NCBI GenBank assembly: GCA_964602655.1
Contig: CAZRSF010000108.1
Coordinates: forward strand, 1-14,041
DNA length: 14,041 nt
Direction of reading: 5' to 3'
Source of the DNA: Moduliflexus sp964602655
GTDB lineage: Bacteria; Moduliflexota; Moduliflexia; Moduliflexales; Moduliflexaceae
Numbering within the stretch: the stretch's first letter is position 1; every line of letters starts with the position of its first letter. Made by a program: the position numbers and the translations under genes. The notes under the pieces are model-generated. The model had not been told where the DNA came from. It did no database searches and worked only from the letters and a program-made list of their open reading frames with translations. Positions 1-6,756 of this stretch are shown here, one piece after another.

Positions 1-581
1 GGCGTTGAGTCAAGGACATCGTCAAGAAGTGCATCAATGACGATTCCTGGAAGAAAAACAATGAAGAGCATGGAAAAGATGTGCGCTAATCGCTTTTTCC
101 CTGTCTGGTGTTCGTTTCGCACAGCAAGAAAGCCGTAAATGGCTGAATACACCATGATCCCCAAAAAGATACCCCTGCTGACCACTAAATTCACCAGTTT
201 GGTTCCTGGTGAATCCAGCACAAATCCGATTGAATTCAATGAGAAAGTCAATAACAGCAAACCCGCAATAATCACCGTTTTCATTCGCAACCGCGGCACA
301 TCAAGCAGCACATGAATAAATAAGGGCATGGTGAAGGCCGTCAACATCACGATAAATTCTATCAGAAGCTCGAAACGATGCGGTTGCAATGTCGGCAGAT
401 TGATCATCAGATAGGAAAATACGGCAGATGATGCGGATAACGCTGAAAACGAAACTGCGAAAAAAAGGTAATAACGTAAGACAGCTTCTCGCGTTTTCAG
501 GTAGAGAAACAGCACGAATCCAATCGAAACCATGCCGATGGAAAACATGATAATCAGATAAAACAGATACAAATGTTTCAT
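1..581 (-). CDS. Multi-pass membrane protein, N-terminal part (possible sensor), cut by window edge
   Basis: An open frame runs on the minus strand from ATG at 581-579 to the window edge with no stop, giving about 193 residues beginning MKHLYLFYLIIMFSIGM. The translation is strongly hydrophobic, with about five or six predicted transmembrane stretches (roughly residues 4-28, 36-60, 70-98, 103-124, 132-157 and 168-188) separated by short basic or polar loops (for example LKTREA and RNEHQTGKKR). This looks like the N-terminal membrane domain of a seven-helix sensor. In uncultured Gram-negative lineages such domains often precede a LuxR-type helix-turn-helix or a histidine kinase, but neither is visible here, so the output domain is unknown. 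No strong ribosome binding site precedes the ATG. I see the membrane topology directly; the sensor role is inference. A small transporter-like membrane protein is the alternative. Confidence 0.7.
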   Translation of the reverse strand, partial: MKHLYLFYLIIMFSIGMVSIGFVLFLYLKTREAVLRYYLFFAVSFSALSASSAVFSYLMINLPTLQPHRFELLIEFIVMLTAFTMPLFIHVLLDVPRLRMKTVIIAGLLLLTFSLNSIGFVLDSPGTKLVNLVVSRGIFLGIMVYSAIYGFLAVRNEHQTGKKRLAHIFSMLFIVFLPGIVIDALLDDVLDST

Positions 582-934
582 AATCTTGAATAAATTGCCT
601 GAAAAAGAGATGTTGACAAGAAAAATATGGGAGAGACGGACTTTTTTATCACACGCCTTAATGGTGAGCAGAGCAAACAAGTTTGCGGCGGCATGAGAAT
701 GGTCTGCTGGCGCGGCATCGTAACGATCCCATTTTTATCGTATTTTCTGTTCAATCTGAATTTCGGCCAGAACCGGGCTGCAAAGCGCCATGCCAGCCGA
801 TCCGGAGATCGGGAATTTCGAACACGTTGCCGCAGCCGTCGCTAACGACAAGATCAGGCGGTTTCGATGATGTCATGCCCTGCCATTCCTCCGAAACGGC
901 CTGATTGGTCAAGTATTTTTTGTCTGACGCCTTT
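582..934. other. Intergenic stretch without an intact gene
   Basis: This stretch separates the membrane protein from the helicase fusion, both on the minus strand. Apart from the gene remnant at 735-912 I see no convincing coding frame. A TTGACA hexamer at 612-617 on the plus strand has no matching -10 box. No rho-independent terminator is evident after the helicase stop codon. Confidence 0.5.
735..912 (-). pseudogene. Probable decayed or truncated gene remnant
   Basis: Just 22 bases after the stop of the helicase fusion, on the same strand, a TTG at 912-910 (or ATG at 876-874) opens a frame with natural-looking composition, including PDLVVSDGCGNVFEIPDL, which stops at 753-751. Near 800 the sensible reading moves to the next minus-strand frame (GSAGMALCSPVLAEIQIEQ), which stops at 737-735. 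This is what a single-base frameshift in a formerly longer protein would look like. I do not recognise the family with certainty; the opening faintly recalls N-termini of some radical SAM proteins, but no cysteine motif is present to confirm this. A short genuine 40-53 residue protein, or chance, are alternatives. Confidence 0.35.
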
Positions 935-3900
935 TCAAAACAGCGCTAACTGCGGCGAGGCCGGTGTTACGTTCTCGGCCTTGCGCCGTTCTCGCGCATT
1001 GACCTCTTTGAGAGCGTCTTCGATGTCGTTCAAAAAGCGCGACGGCGCGTTTTCGCGGGTCTGGCCGAAGAGAAAACGTTTTTGGGCGTGCGTCAGGAAC
1101 AGTTTTTCCCGCGCCCGCGTCATGCCGACATAAAACAAGCGCCGCTCTTCCTCGACATCGCATGGTTCATCGTCGCGCTGGTAGGGAATGACGCCTTCTT
1201 CGCAGCCGACGATAAACACGACCGGAAATTCCAGCCCTTTCGAGGCGTGCAGCGTCATCAGCGTCACGCGGTCTGCGCGGGGATCGTAGTCGTCCGCCTC
1301 TTTTTGCAACGTCGCGAATTCGAGAAAATCCCGCAGGCGGCAATCGAACGGTTTGGCGCGCTCGATCAGACGTTTCAGGCGTTCCGCGCCTTTGGAGTCG
1401 GCGGTGGCAGGCGCGACGCGCCGACTGATTTTCAGAACCAATTCCGCAACTGAGAGCTTTTCCGCGTCTTTTCGCAGTTCTTCAAGAAAGAGGTCACGTT
1501 CTTTCGGCTCTTTGTCGAGCATGTCGAGATGAAAACGGGCGTCGGGATTCTGCAACACCCATAAATACGCCAAAATTTCCCGCATGTCTTTGTAGGCGCA
1601 GAGCGGCGTCTGCCCGACGACCTGATACGGAATGCCGGAACGGTCGAACGCCTCGACCAGCGCGGCGCTTTGCGCGTTCAGGCGATACAGGACGGCAATG
1701 TCGCCGAACGCGCGGGTCGCGTCTTCATGCGATGCCACGCGCCCGGAATCTAATGAGAAATGCGTCGTGCCGCCAACCATTTTTTCGACCTCATGCACAA
1801 CATATTCGGCTTCGGCTTTGTGTGTCGGCGCATGGTGAATTTCAAGCCGCGTCTGGCTGACGAAGTCCGACCAGACATCGAGCGGCAGGCGTTCTGCGTT
1901 TTTCGCGATGACCTGACGCGCGGCGTCGAGAATCATCTGCGTGGAGCGGTAATTCCGGCGCAGTTGCAGCAGCGCGGCGTCGGGGTAATCGCGCTGAAAT
2001 TGCAGGAAATAGGAGCGATCCGCGCCGCGAAAGCCGTAAATCGCCTGATCCGGATCGCCGATGGCGCACAGGTTGACCTCCGGCGTTTTCAGCAGCTTGA
2101 GCAGCCGATACTGCGGAAAATTGACATCCTGATATTCATCCACCGAAATCCAGCGAAAACGCTGTTGATACGCCGCAAGCGCGTCTGGCGCGGTCTCGAA
2201 TAATTCGACGGTTTTCGCGATCAAATCGTCGAAATCAACCGCCTGATATTCCTGTAACGCCGCTTGATACGCCTCAAATACACGCGCAACGGCGGGATCG
2301 TCCGGCGCGGCAAGCTGATTTTTCGCCGTAGAAATCTGTTCGAGATACGTCGCGATTTCTTTGTCTTTCGTCGCCGGAAAGAGCCTTTTCAGCAGCGTTT
2401 CCCGGTCTTGTTCGGTACAGATGACAAAGTTCGGATTCAGGCCGATGCGCTCGCCGTCTTGCCGCAAAATCATCGCGCAAAAGGCGTGAAACGTCTTGAT
2501 CACAATCTGCCGCGTCACCGTTTCGCCGAGCAGCCGCGTCAGGCGTTGCGCCATTTCTTCGGCGGCTTTATTGGTAAATGTAATTGCTAACAACTCGCGA
2601 GAGGCGACCATTTTTTCCGCGATCAGATACGCCATGCGATGCGTCAGGGTGCGCGTTTTGCCCGTTCCCGGCCCGGCGGCAATAATCAGCGATTTATCCG
2701 TACAGAGCGCGGCTTCGCGCTGTTGCTCGTTCAATCCGTCCAGTATTCCGGGCGTTTCATTCGATGATTCGGATGGAATCGCGGCTGAGGTTGGCGCGGT
2801 GTCTTGTTTTGGGGGCGTCGAAACGGCGTTTCGCCTTACAGCAGGTTGGCGCGGCTTCTCTCCGGTGGCGGCAGTGGCAGGAAGCAGCGCGGTTTGATGG
2901 CTGAACGCTGAACGTTCTCCCGCGCGAAACAAGCGAACTACGCCGAATTCACCATCATATCCGGCGTCGGCAATCACTGCTCCGGCTCGCATCCGGCGAA
3001 TGCCTTCCGCTAATAGTTCGCCGCCGATTCGTTCGATTTCTTCCAGCGGAATTTCGCGCAAAATGCCGAGTTCCGAGCCAAACCGCGTCAGCAATACCTC
3101 ATACGCCTGCGCGACCTTTTTGGCGGTTGCCGAAGTTTCATAGATTTCGGCCAGGATTTCCGGCAGCGGAATCAGACTGTAAAACGGCGCGGCATTCGGC
3201 GGTTTCGCGCCGACAGGACGATCCGCCAACGCGTTGACGCGATGCAGCACGCCGACCGTGACCTTTTTACCGCATTTCGAACAGATGCCCTTGTGCAGCA
3301 GCGTGGTTTCCGGTTCCCAAGCGATTTCGCATTTGCGATGTCCGTCCAGATGATATTTTCCTTCTTCCGGGAAAAATTCGATTGTGCCTGAAAAACGCTG
3401 ATTATCGCGGCTTTTTAGCGCGTCAAAAATCGCGTCGTAGGATAATTCCGTGTCGAACAGATTGGCTTCGCGGGCGAGTTTTTGCGGCGAATGCGCGTCG
3501 GAATTCGACATCAGCGCGAAGCGATCCAACGCGGAAACGCGCCAGTTCATCGCCGGATCGGACGACAGGCCGGTTTCTAATGCGAAAATATGCGGCGTCA
3601 ACTCTTCGAAACATTCTTCAATCGCATCAAAGCCCGATTTCGAGCCGAACAGCGAAAACCAGGGCGTCCAGACATGCGCCGGAATCAGATACGCCTGCGG
3701 GTCAATTTCCAGCAGCGTTTCTAACAGCAATTTGGAATCCAGCCCTAAAATCGGGCGGCCATCGGAGCGGATATTGCCGATTTTTTCGAGGCGAGTCTGA
3801 ATTTTCTCCACCACATCGAACGATGGCGCGAAGACGACATGATGCACTTTCCGCACCTGATCGCGCTTTTTGTAAATCGTACTGATTTCGCCGGACAGGA

Positions 3901-4165
3901 TAAAACGCACAGGCTGCTGGCAGGCGGCGAACACGTCGGGCTGCATGGCGCGGGCGTACTCGTCTTTCAGGCGAAAGAGGCCGTCTTCTGCTGGTTCGAG
4001 CTTCTCGCGCATCTCGTTCAGCCAGCCCGGGTGCGTCAAATCGCCTGTGCCGACGACCTGCACGCCTTTCAACTGCGCCCATTTATGCAGATGCTCGAAC
4101 GTCAAATCCTGGCTGGTGGCGCGGGAGTAGTGGGAATGGATGTGAAAATCAGCGATGAATTTCAT
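935..4165 (-). CDS. Endonuclease Q-type PHP nuclease fused to UvrD/PcrA-like SF1 helicase
   Basis: This 1076-residue protein has two catalytic halves. Residues 1 to ~400 match the endonuclease Q/COG1379 PHP family: metal-ligand motifs DFHIHSHYS (7-15), GTGDLTHPGW (39-48), SGEIST (91-96), HH (108-109), AHVWTPW (163-169), and NSDAHSP (221-227), then zinc-type cysteines C279, C295 and C298 followed by VGVLHRV. EndoQ nicks DNA 5' of deaminated bases (U, hypoxanthine, xanthine) and abasic sites. A Pro/Ala/Ser/Thr linker (~425-475) leads to a complete SF1A helicase: Q-motif LNEQQREA (478-485), Walker A GPGTGKT (498-504), Walker B VDEYQD (675-680), GDPDQAIYGFRG (703-714), RRNYRS (736-741), TLHASKGLEF (971-980) and RRLFYVGMTRARE (1008-1020). 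The C-terminus is QLALF, a sliding-clamp-type motif. Domain identities are visible from motifs; coupled nicking and unwinding in deamination repair is inference. The ATG at 4165-4163 has no Shine-Dalgarno sequence, only AT-rich leader. Confidence 0.93.
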   Translation of the reverse strand: MKFIADFHIHSHYSRATSQDLTFEHLHKWAQLKGVQVVGTGDLTHPGWLNEMREKLEPAEDGLFRLKDEYARAMQPDVFAACQQPVRFILSGEISTIYKKRDQVRKVHHVVFAPSFDVVEKIQTRLEKIGNIRSDGRPILGLDSKLLLETLLEIDPQAYLIPAHVWTPWFSLFGSKSGFDAIEECFEELTPHIFALETGLSSDPAMNWRVSALDRFALMSNSDAHSPQKLAREANLFDTELSYDAIFDALKSRDNQRFSGTIEFFPEEGKYHLDGHRKCEIAWEPETTLLHKGICSKCGKKVTVGVLHRVNALADRPVGAKPPNAAPFYSLIPLPEILAEIYETSATAKKVAQAYEVLLTRFGSELGILREIPLEEIERIGGELLAEGIRRMRAGAVIADAGYDGEFGVVRLFRAGERSAFSHQTALLPATAATGEKPRQPAVRRNAVSTPPKQDTAPTSAAIPSESSNETPGILDGLNEQQREAALCTDKSLIIAAGPGTGKTRTLTHRMAYLIAEKMVASRELLAITFTNKAAEEMAQRLTRLLGETVTRQIVIKTFHAFCAMILRQDGERIGLNPNFVICTEQDRETLLKRLFPATKDKEIATYLEQISTAKNQLAAPDDPAVARVFEAYQAALQEYQAVDFDDLIAKTVELFETAPDALAAYQQRFRWISVDEYQDVNFPQYRLLKLLKTPEVNLCAIGDPDQAIYGFRGADRSYFLQFQRDYPDAALLQLRRNYRSTQMILDAARQVIAKNAERLPLDVWSDFVSQTRLEIHHAPTHKAEAEYVVHEVEKMVGGTTHFSLDSGRVASHEDATRAFGDIAVLYRLNAQSAALVEAFDRSGIPYQVVGQTPLCAYKDMREILAYLWVLQNPDARFHLDMLDKEPKERDLFLEELRKDAEKLSVAELVLKISRRVAPATADSKGAERLKRLIERAKPFDCRLRDFLEFATLQKEADDYDPRADRVTLMTLHASKGLEFPVVFIVGCEEGVIPYQRDDEPCDVEEERRLFYVGMTRAREKLFLTHAQKRFLFGQTRENAPSRFLNDIEDALKEVNARERRKAENVTPASPQLALF

Positions 4166-4189
4166 AAAAATTTATTTTTAAATTTTCTG

Positions 4190-4336
4190 GTACGAATATA
4201 TCCCTAAATAGAGAAATGGTCTGTTGCCAACATCTGATACCTCCCAGTACGGGGTCGTCTATTTTCGTTTCATATCAGGTATCACCAGAACATGTAGAGA
4301 TTTTTGTCAATCCCTATATTAGGGATATATTTTTAC
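4190..4336. repeat. Nested inverted repeats in the divergent region (MITE-like, or paired operators)
   Basis: GTACGAATATATCCCTAA (4190-4207) and TTAGGGATATATTTTTAC (4319-4336) are inverted copies matching at 16 of 18 positions, including 13 consecutive bases. Inside them TGATACCT (4235-4242) and AGGTATCA (4277-4284) form a second inverted pair. Each outer arm also contains its own palindrome: TCCCTAAATAGAGA (4201-4214, imperfect) and TCCCTATATTAGGGA (4311-4325, perfect 6-bp arms, 3-base centre). This could be a ~150-bp miniature element with terminal inverted repeats and no coding capacity, or two operator sites bound by a dimeric regulator controlling both divergent genes. Confidence 0.55.
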
Positions 4337-4355
4337 AAAAATTTTATTTTTCTTC

Positions 4356-4384
4356 TTGACAGATAACTATTGTTATATTATATT
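4356..4384 (+). promoter_or_regulatory. Sigma70-like promoter of the TetR-led cluster
   Basis: TTGACA at 4356-4361 is a perfect -35 box, followed after exactly 17 bases by TATATT at 4379-4384, one mismatch from the consensus -10. The start codon lies 52 bases downstream. The surroundings are very AT-rich. It is the best promoter in the window and drives rightward transcription into the TetR gene and probably beyond. Confidence 0.7.
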
Positions 4385-4399
4385 TGTTATATAATATAA
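4373..4399. promoter_or_regulatory. Inverted repeat over the -10 box, candidate TetR operator
   Basis: TTATATTATAT (4373-4383) and ATATAATATAA (4389-4399) are perfect 11-bp inverted copies around the 5-base centre TTTGT. The left arm overlaps nearly all of the -10 box. TetR-family dimers usually bind such palindromes over their own promoters, so autorepression is a reasonable inference. The AT-only arms make chance similarity more likely than for a mixed sequence. Confidence 0.5.
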
Positions 4400-4436
4400 G
4401 TTATATCAAAGAATAACAAAAAGGAACAAACTCAAT

Positions 4437-5084
4437 ATGCCGCCGCAAATTAATTTTTCAAAAGAGATCATACTGAATGAGGCGTTCGAGCTTGTGCGTC
4501 AGGAAGGGTTTCAGGCGATGACCGCCCGCCGGATCGCGCAGCGGCTGAATTGCTCGACCCAGCCAATTTACAGCGCGTTCGCTTCGATGAAAGAATTAGA
4601 GGTTGCCGTGCTTGAAAAAGCCACGAATCATATCGTGCAGTATCTCTTGCAAGAAGAGCAAACGCCCTCTCCGTTTTTAAATATCGGTTTACGTTATCTG
4701 CAATTTGCGAGAGAAGAAAAAGAGTTATTCAAGTTACTGTATCTTTCTGGAAAAGGGGAGTTAATCCCACAGGAGATGGAGCCGTTTATCGCTGAATTCA
4801 CGCAGCGCATAAAACAAGAAACCGATCTGCAAGGGCTTGAAGAGGAGCGGCTCAAGCGCATGTTCATGGTCATGTGGATTTTTACGCATGGCTTGATCAT
4901 GCTTTCATTTACCGAGACCGGCGAGGATACCGCCGCAATATCAGCATTCGCGAAACAGCAGCTTTTATACATGGGGCGGACGGTGATTGAGTGGGAATTT
5001 CTTGACCAGCAGCGCCGTATTGACAGCCGACTGAACGATTGCGGCATCCCGAATTTAGAAGGACAAGCCCCGCAAATTCCGTAA
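4437..5084 (+). CDS. TetR/AcrR-family transcriptional regulator
   Basis: This 215-residue protein has the usual TetR layout and length. The N-terminal domain contains a helix-turn-helix around residues 28-50 (MTARRIAQRLNCSTQPIYSA), where TQPIYSAF replaces the common KGTLYHHF-type recognition helix. The variable helical C-terminal half (~60-200) would hold the ligand pocket and dimer interface; its ligand is unknown. The start is supported by AAGGA at 4421-4425 and by the well-formed upstream promoter. It is the first gene of a rightward cluster; only 50 bases separate it from the flavoprotein. The inverted repeat over its promoter fits autoregulation, and it may also control the export genes downstream and the divergent helicase fusion. 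Family assignment is firm; targets are inferred. Confidence 0.9.
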   Translation: MPPQINFSKEIILNEAFELVRQEGFQAMTARRIAQRLNCSTQPIYSAFASMKELEVAVLEKATNHIVQYLLQEEQTPSPFLNIGLRYLQFAREEKELFKLLYLSGKGELIPQEMEPFIAEFTQRIKQETDLQGLEEERLKRMFMVMWIFTHGLIMLSFTETGEDTAAISAFAKQQLLYMGRTVIEWEFLDQQRRIDSRLNDCGIPNLEGQAPQIP

Positions 5085-5090
5085 CAGGAA

Positions 5091-5110
5091 GTCGAAACTA
5101 TAGTTTCGAC
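5091..5110. repeat. Perfect 20-bp palindrome, copy 1 of the GTCGAAAC repeat family
   Basis: GTCGAAACTATAGTTTCGAC is a perfect palindrome lying between the TetR stop codon (5082-5084) and the flavoprotein ribosome binding site (5123-5128). A related imperfect copy sits at 11921-11950, also immediately after a gene. It may be a REP-like extragenic repeat, an RNA hairpin or a regulator-binding site. Confidence 0.8.
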
Positions 5111-5134
5111 CGACAACGCTTGAAGGAGTATCTT

Positions 5135-6517
5135 ATGAAAATCACGGTTTTGAACGGCAGCCCGAAAGGGGAACAGAGTGTCACGATGCAGTATGTGTTC
5201 TTTTTACAGAAAAAGTTTCCGCAACACACCTTCAGCATTCAACATGTGGCGCAGCGGCTCGGCAAATTGGAGCGCGATCCGGCGGCATGGCAGGCGGTCT
5301 GCGATGATGTGGCGTCGGCAGACGGCGTTCTTTGGGCGTTTCCTGTCTATATCATGCATGTCCATGCCGGGTACAAACGCTTCATTGAATTGATTTGGGA
5401 ACGGCAGGCGCAGCAAACGTTTGCGAACAAATATGCGGCGGCGCTTTCGACCTCGATCCGTTTCTACGATCACACGGCGCATAACTATATTCAAGCGATT
5501 TGCGACGATTTACGGATGCGCTACATCAATTATTACTCGGCGGACCTGAACGACTTGACGAAGGAAAAAGAACGCCAGACGTTTCTCCGCTTCGCAGAAC
5601 ATCTGTTTGACGCGATTGCGCAAGCAAAACCGACAGTCAAAGCCTACGCGCCGATTCGAACATCTCTGATGACGTATTTACCCGCGCCAGCGATTTCTAA
5701 TGTGAACACTGGCGACCGCAAAGTGGTGATTGTGACTGACTCGACTGATGAACAGACGAATATTGGGCGCATGGTCGCGCAGTTACGGCAAACGTTCGCT
5801 GGGCAGGTCGAAGTCTTTGATTTGGCGCAGCTCGACATAAAGGGTAGTTGCTTAGGCTGCACGCGTTGCGGGTACGACAATGTCTGCGCCTGGGACGGTA
5901 AAGACGGCTATCGCCAATGGTTTGACACGTATATTAAGACCGCTGACATCCTGATTTTCGCCGGAACGATTCGAGATCGCTATCTGTCCGCGCGGTGGAA
6001 AATATTTTTTGATCGCAGTTTTTTCAATAATCATGTCCCTTGGTTGTTCGGCAAGCAGATTGGTTATCTGATTGCCGGTGCATTAAGCCAACAGCATAAT
6101 TTGCGAGAGATTCTGCATGCCTACACACAATTGCAACGCGCGAATCTCGCCGGGATCGTCACGGATGAAGCCGATTCTTCGGCGGAACTCGACGCGCAGA
6201 TTCACACACTTGCGACACATCTTGTTCGCTGCGCCGAACAGCACCACATCCAACCCGCGACATTTTTAGGTATTGGAGGTCATCTTCTGTTTCGCGATGT
6301 CGTCTGGGGACGCTTGCGTTTTGTCTTTCAGGCGGATCATCGTTTTTACAAGGCGAACAATTTTTATGATTTTCCGCAAAAGGAGTATAGGGTTCGCCTG
6401 CTGAATCTGCTTGCCGCAACGCTGCTGAAAATTCCCGCCTTCAGAAAGCGCTTTTATTTCAAAGAAATGATTCCCGGCATGATCCGAGGCTTGCAAAAGG
6501 TGGTGGCGGACGCGTAA
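5135..6517 (+). CDS. Double flavodoxin-fold NAD(P)H-dependent oxidoreductase with Isf-type cysteine motif
   Basis: This 460-residue soluble protein contains two flavodoxin-like folds. The first (~1-165) opens with KITVLNGSPKGEQS, the phosphate-binding loop seen in NADPH-dependent FMN reductases. The second (~195-375) opens with KVVIVTDSTDEQTN and carries C239, C242, C245 and C251 in GSCLGCTRCGYDNVC. This CX2CX2CX5C spacing matches the compact [4Fe-4S] motif of iron-sulfur flavoproteins. A C-terminal ~80-residue extension is basic and aromatic-rich (WGRLRFVFQADHRFYK). The ATG at 5135 is chosen because AAGGAG (5123-5128) precedes it and the family's first strand starts there; an in-frame upstream start at 5039 would overlap the TetR gene and add non-homologous residues. 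It likely binds FMN and transfers electrons in the cytoplasm. Its substrate is unknown, and its link to the export genes rests on position only. Confidence 0.85.
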   Translation: MKITVLNGSPKGEQSVTMQYVFFLQKKFPQHTFSIQHVAQRLGKLERDPAAWQAVCDDVASADGVLWAFPVYIMHVHAGYKRFIELIWERQAQQTFANKYAAALSTSIRFYDHTAHNYIQAICDDLRMRYINYYSADLNDLTKEKERQTFLRFAEHLFDAIAQAKPTVKAYAPIRTSLMTYLPAPAISNVNTGDRKVVIVTDSTDEQTNIGRMVAQLRQTFAGQVEVFDLAQLDIKGSCLGCTRCGYDNVCAWDGKDGYRQWFDTYIKTADILIFAGTIRDRYLSARWKIFFDRSFFNNHVPWLFGKQIGYLIAGALSQQHNLREILHAYTQLQRANLAGIVTDEADSSAELDAQIHTLATHLVRCAEQHHIQPATFLGIGGHLLFRDVVWGRLRFVFQADHRFYKANNFYDFPQKEYRVRLLNLLAATLLKIPAFRKRFYFKEMIPGMIRGLQKVVADA

Positions 6518-6652
6518 CGCCGCCTGTTCGAAGCGGATGACAACATCCGAAATGACGCACAAGAACACTTTTCTGTGCGGACGCTTGATGTGTGTCTGTA
6601 TAGAGAACTGCTAATAATAACCTCATGTTACACAGCAGAGTTGACGCTCGTG

Positions 6653-6745
6653 AACTCCCCTCCTGGGAGAGGCGGGGGTGGGTTTTGCCCAATTGATTTC
6701 GCCAGAACCGGCAACCCACCCCTTGCCCCTCCCAGGAGGGGAATT
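6653..6745. repeat. Long imperfect inverted repeat upstream of the ABC ATPase
   Basis: The arms 6653-6684 and 6713-6745 are about 32 bases each and nearly perfect inverted copies, differing by a couple of substitutions and a one-base indel. The core is CCCCTCCTGGGAG...CTCCCAGGAGGGG, with a 28-base centre. The right arm ends directly against the GAGGA ribosome binding site (6746-6750) of the next gene. Such G/C-rich palindromes are typical of dispersed intergenic elements. In RNA it would form a very stable hairpin and could affect translation of the ATPase or separate it transcriptionally from the flavoprotein. Confidence 0.85.
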
Positions 6746-6756
6746 GAGGAACGATC

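Noticed and set aside
4282..4310. Minus-strand promoter for the EndoQ-helicase gene (TTGACA at 4310-4305)
   Set aside because: The -35 is perfect, but no acceptable -10 occurs at 16-18 bases; the closest (TGATAC) is 20 bases away. The promoter of this gene remains unidentified.
5039..5134. Upstream in-frame start that would lengthen the flavoprotein by 32 residues
   Set aside because: It overlaps the TetR gene, runs through the 20-bp palindrome, lacks a ribosome binding site and precedes the natural first strand of the flavodoxin fold; the ATG at 5135 has AAGGAG.
6534..6579. Terminator after the flavoprotein gene (CGGATG-ACAA-CATCCG and CGCACA...TGTGCG)
   Set aside because: The stems are only 6 bp, and neither is followed by a U-tract; chance is a sufficient explanation.
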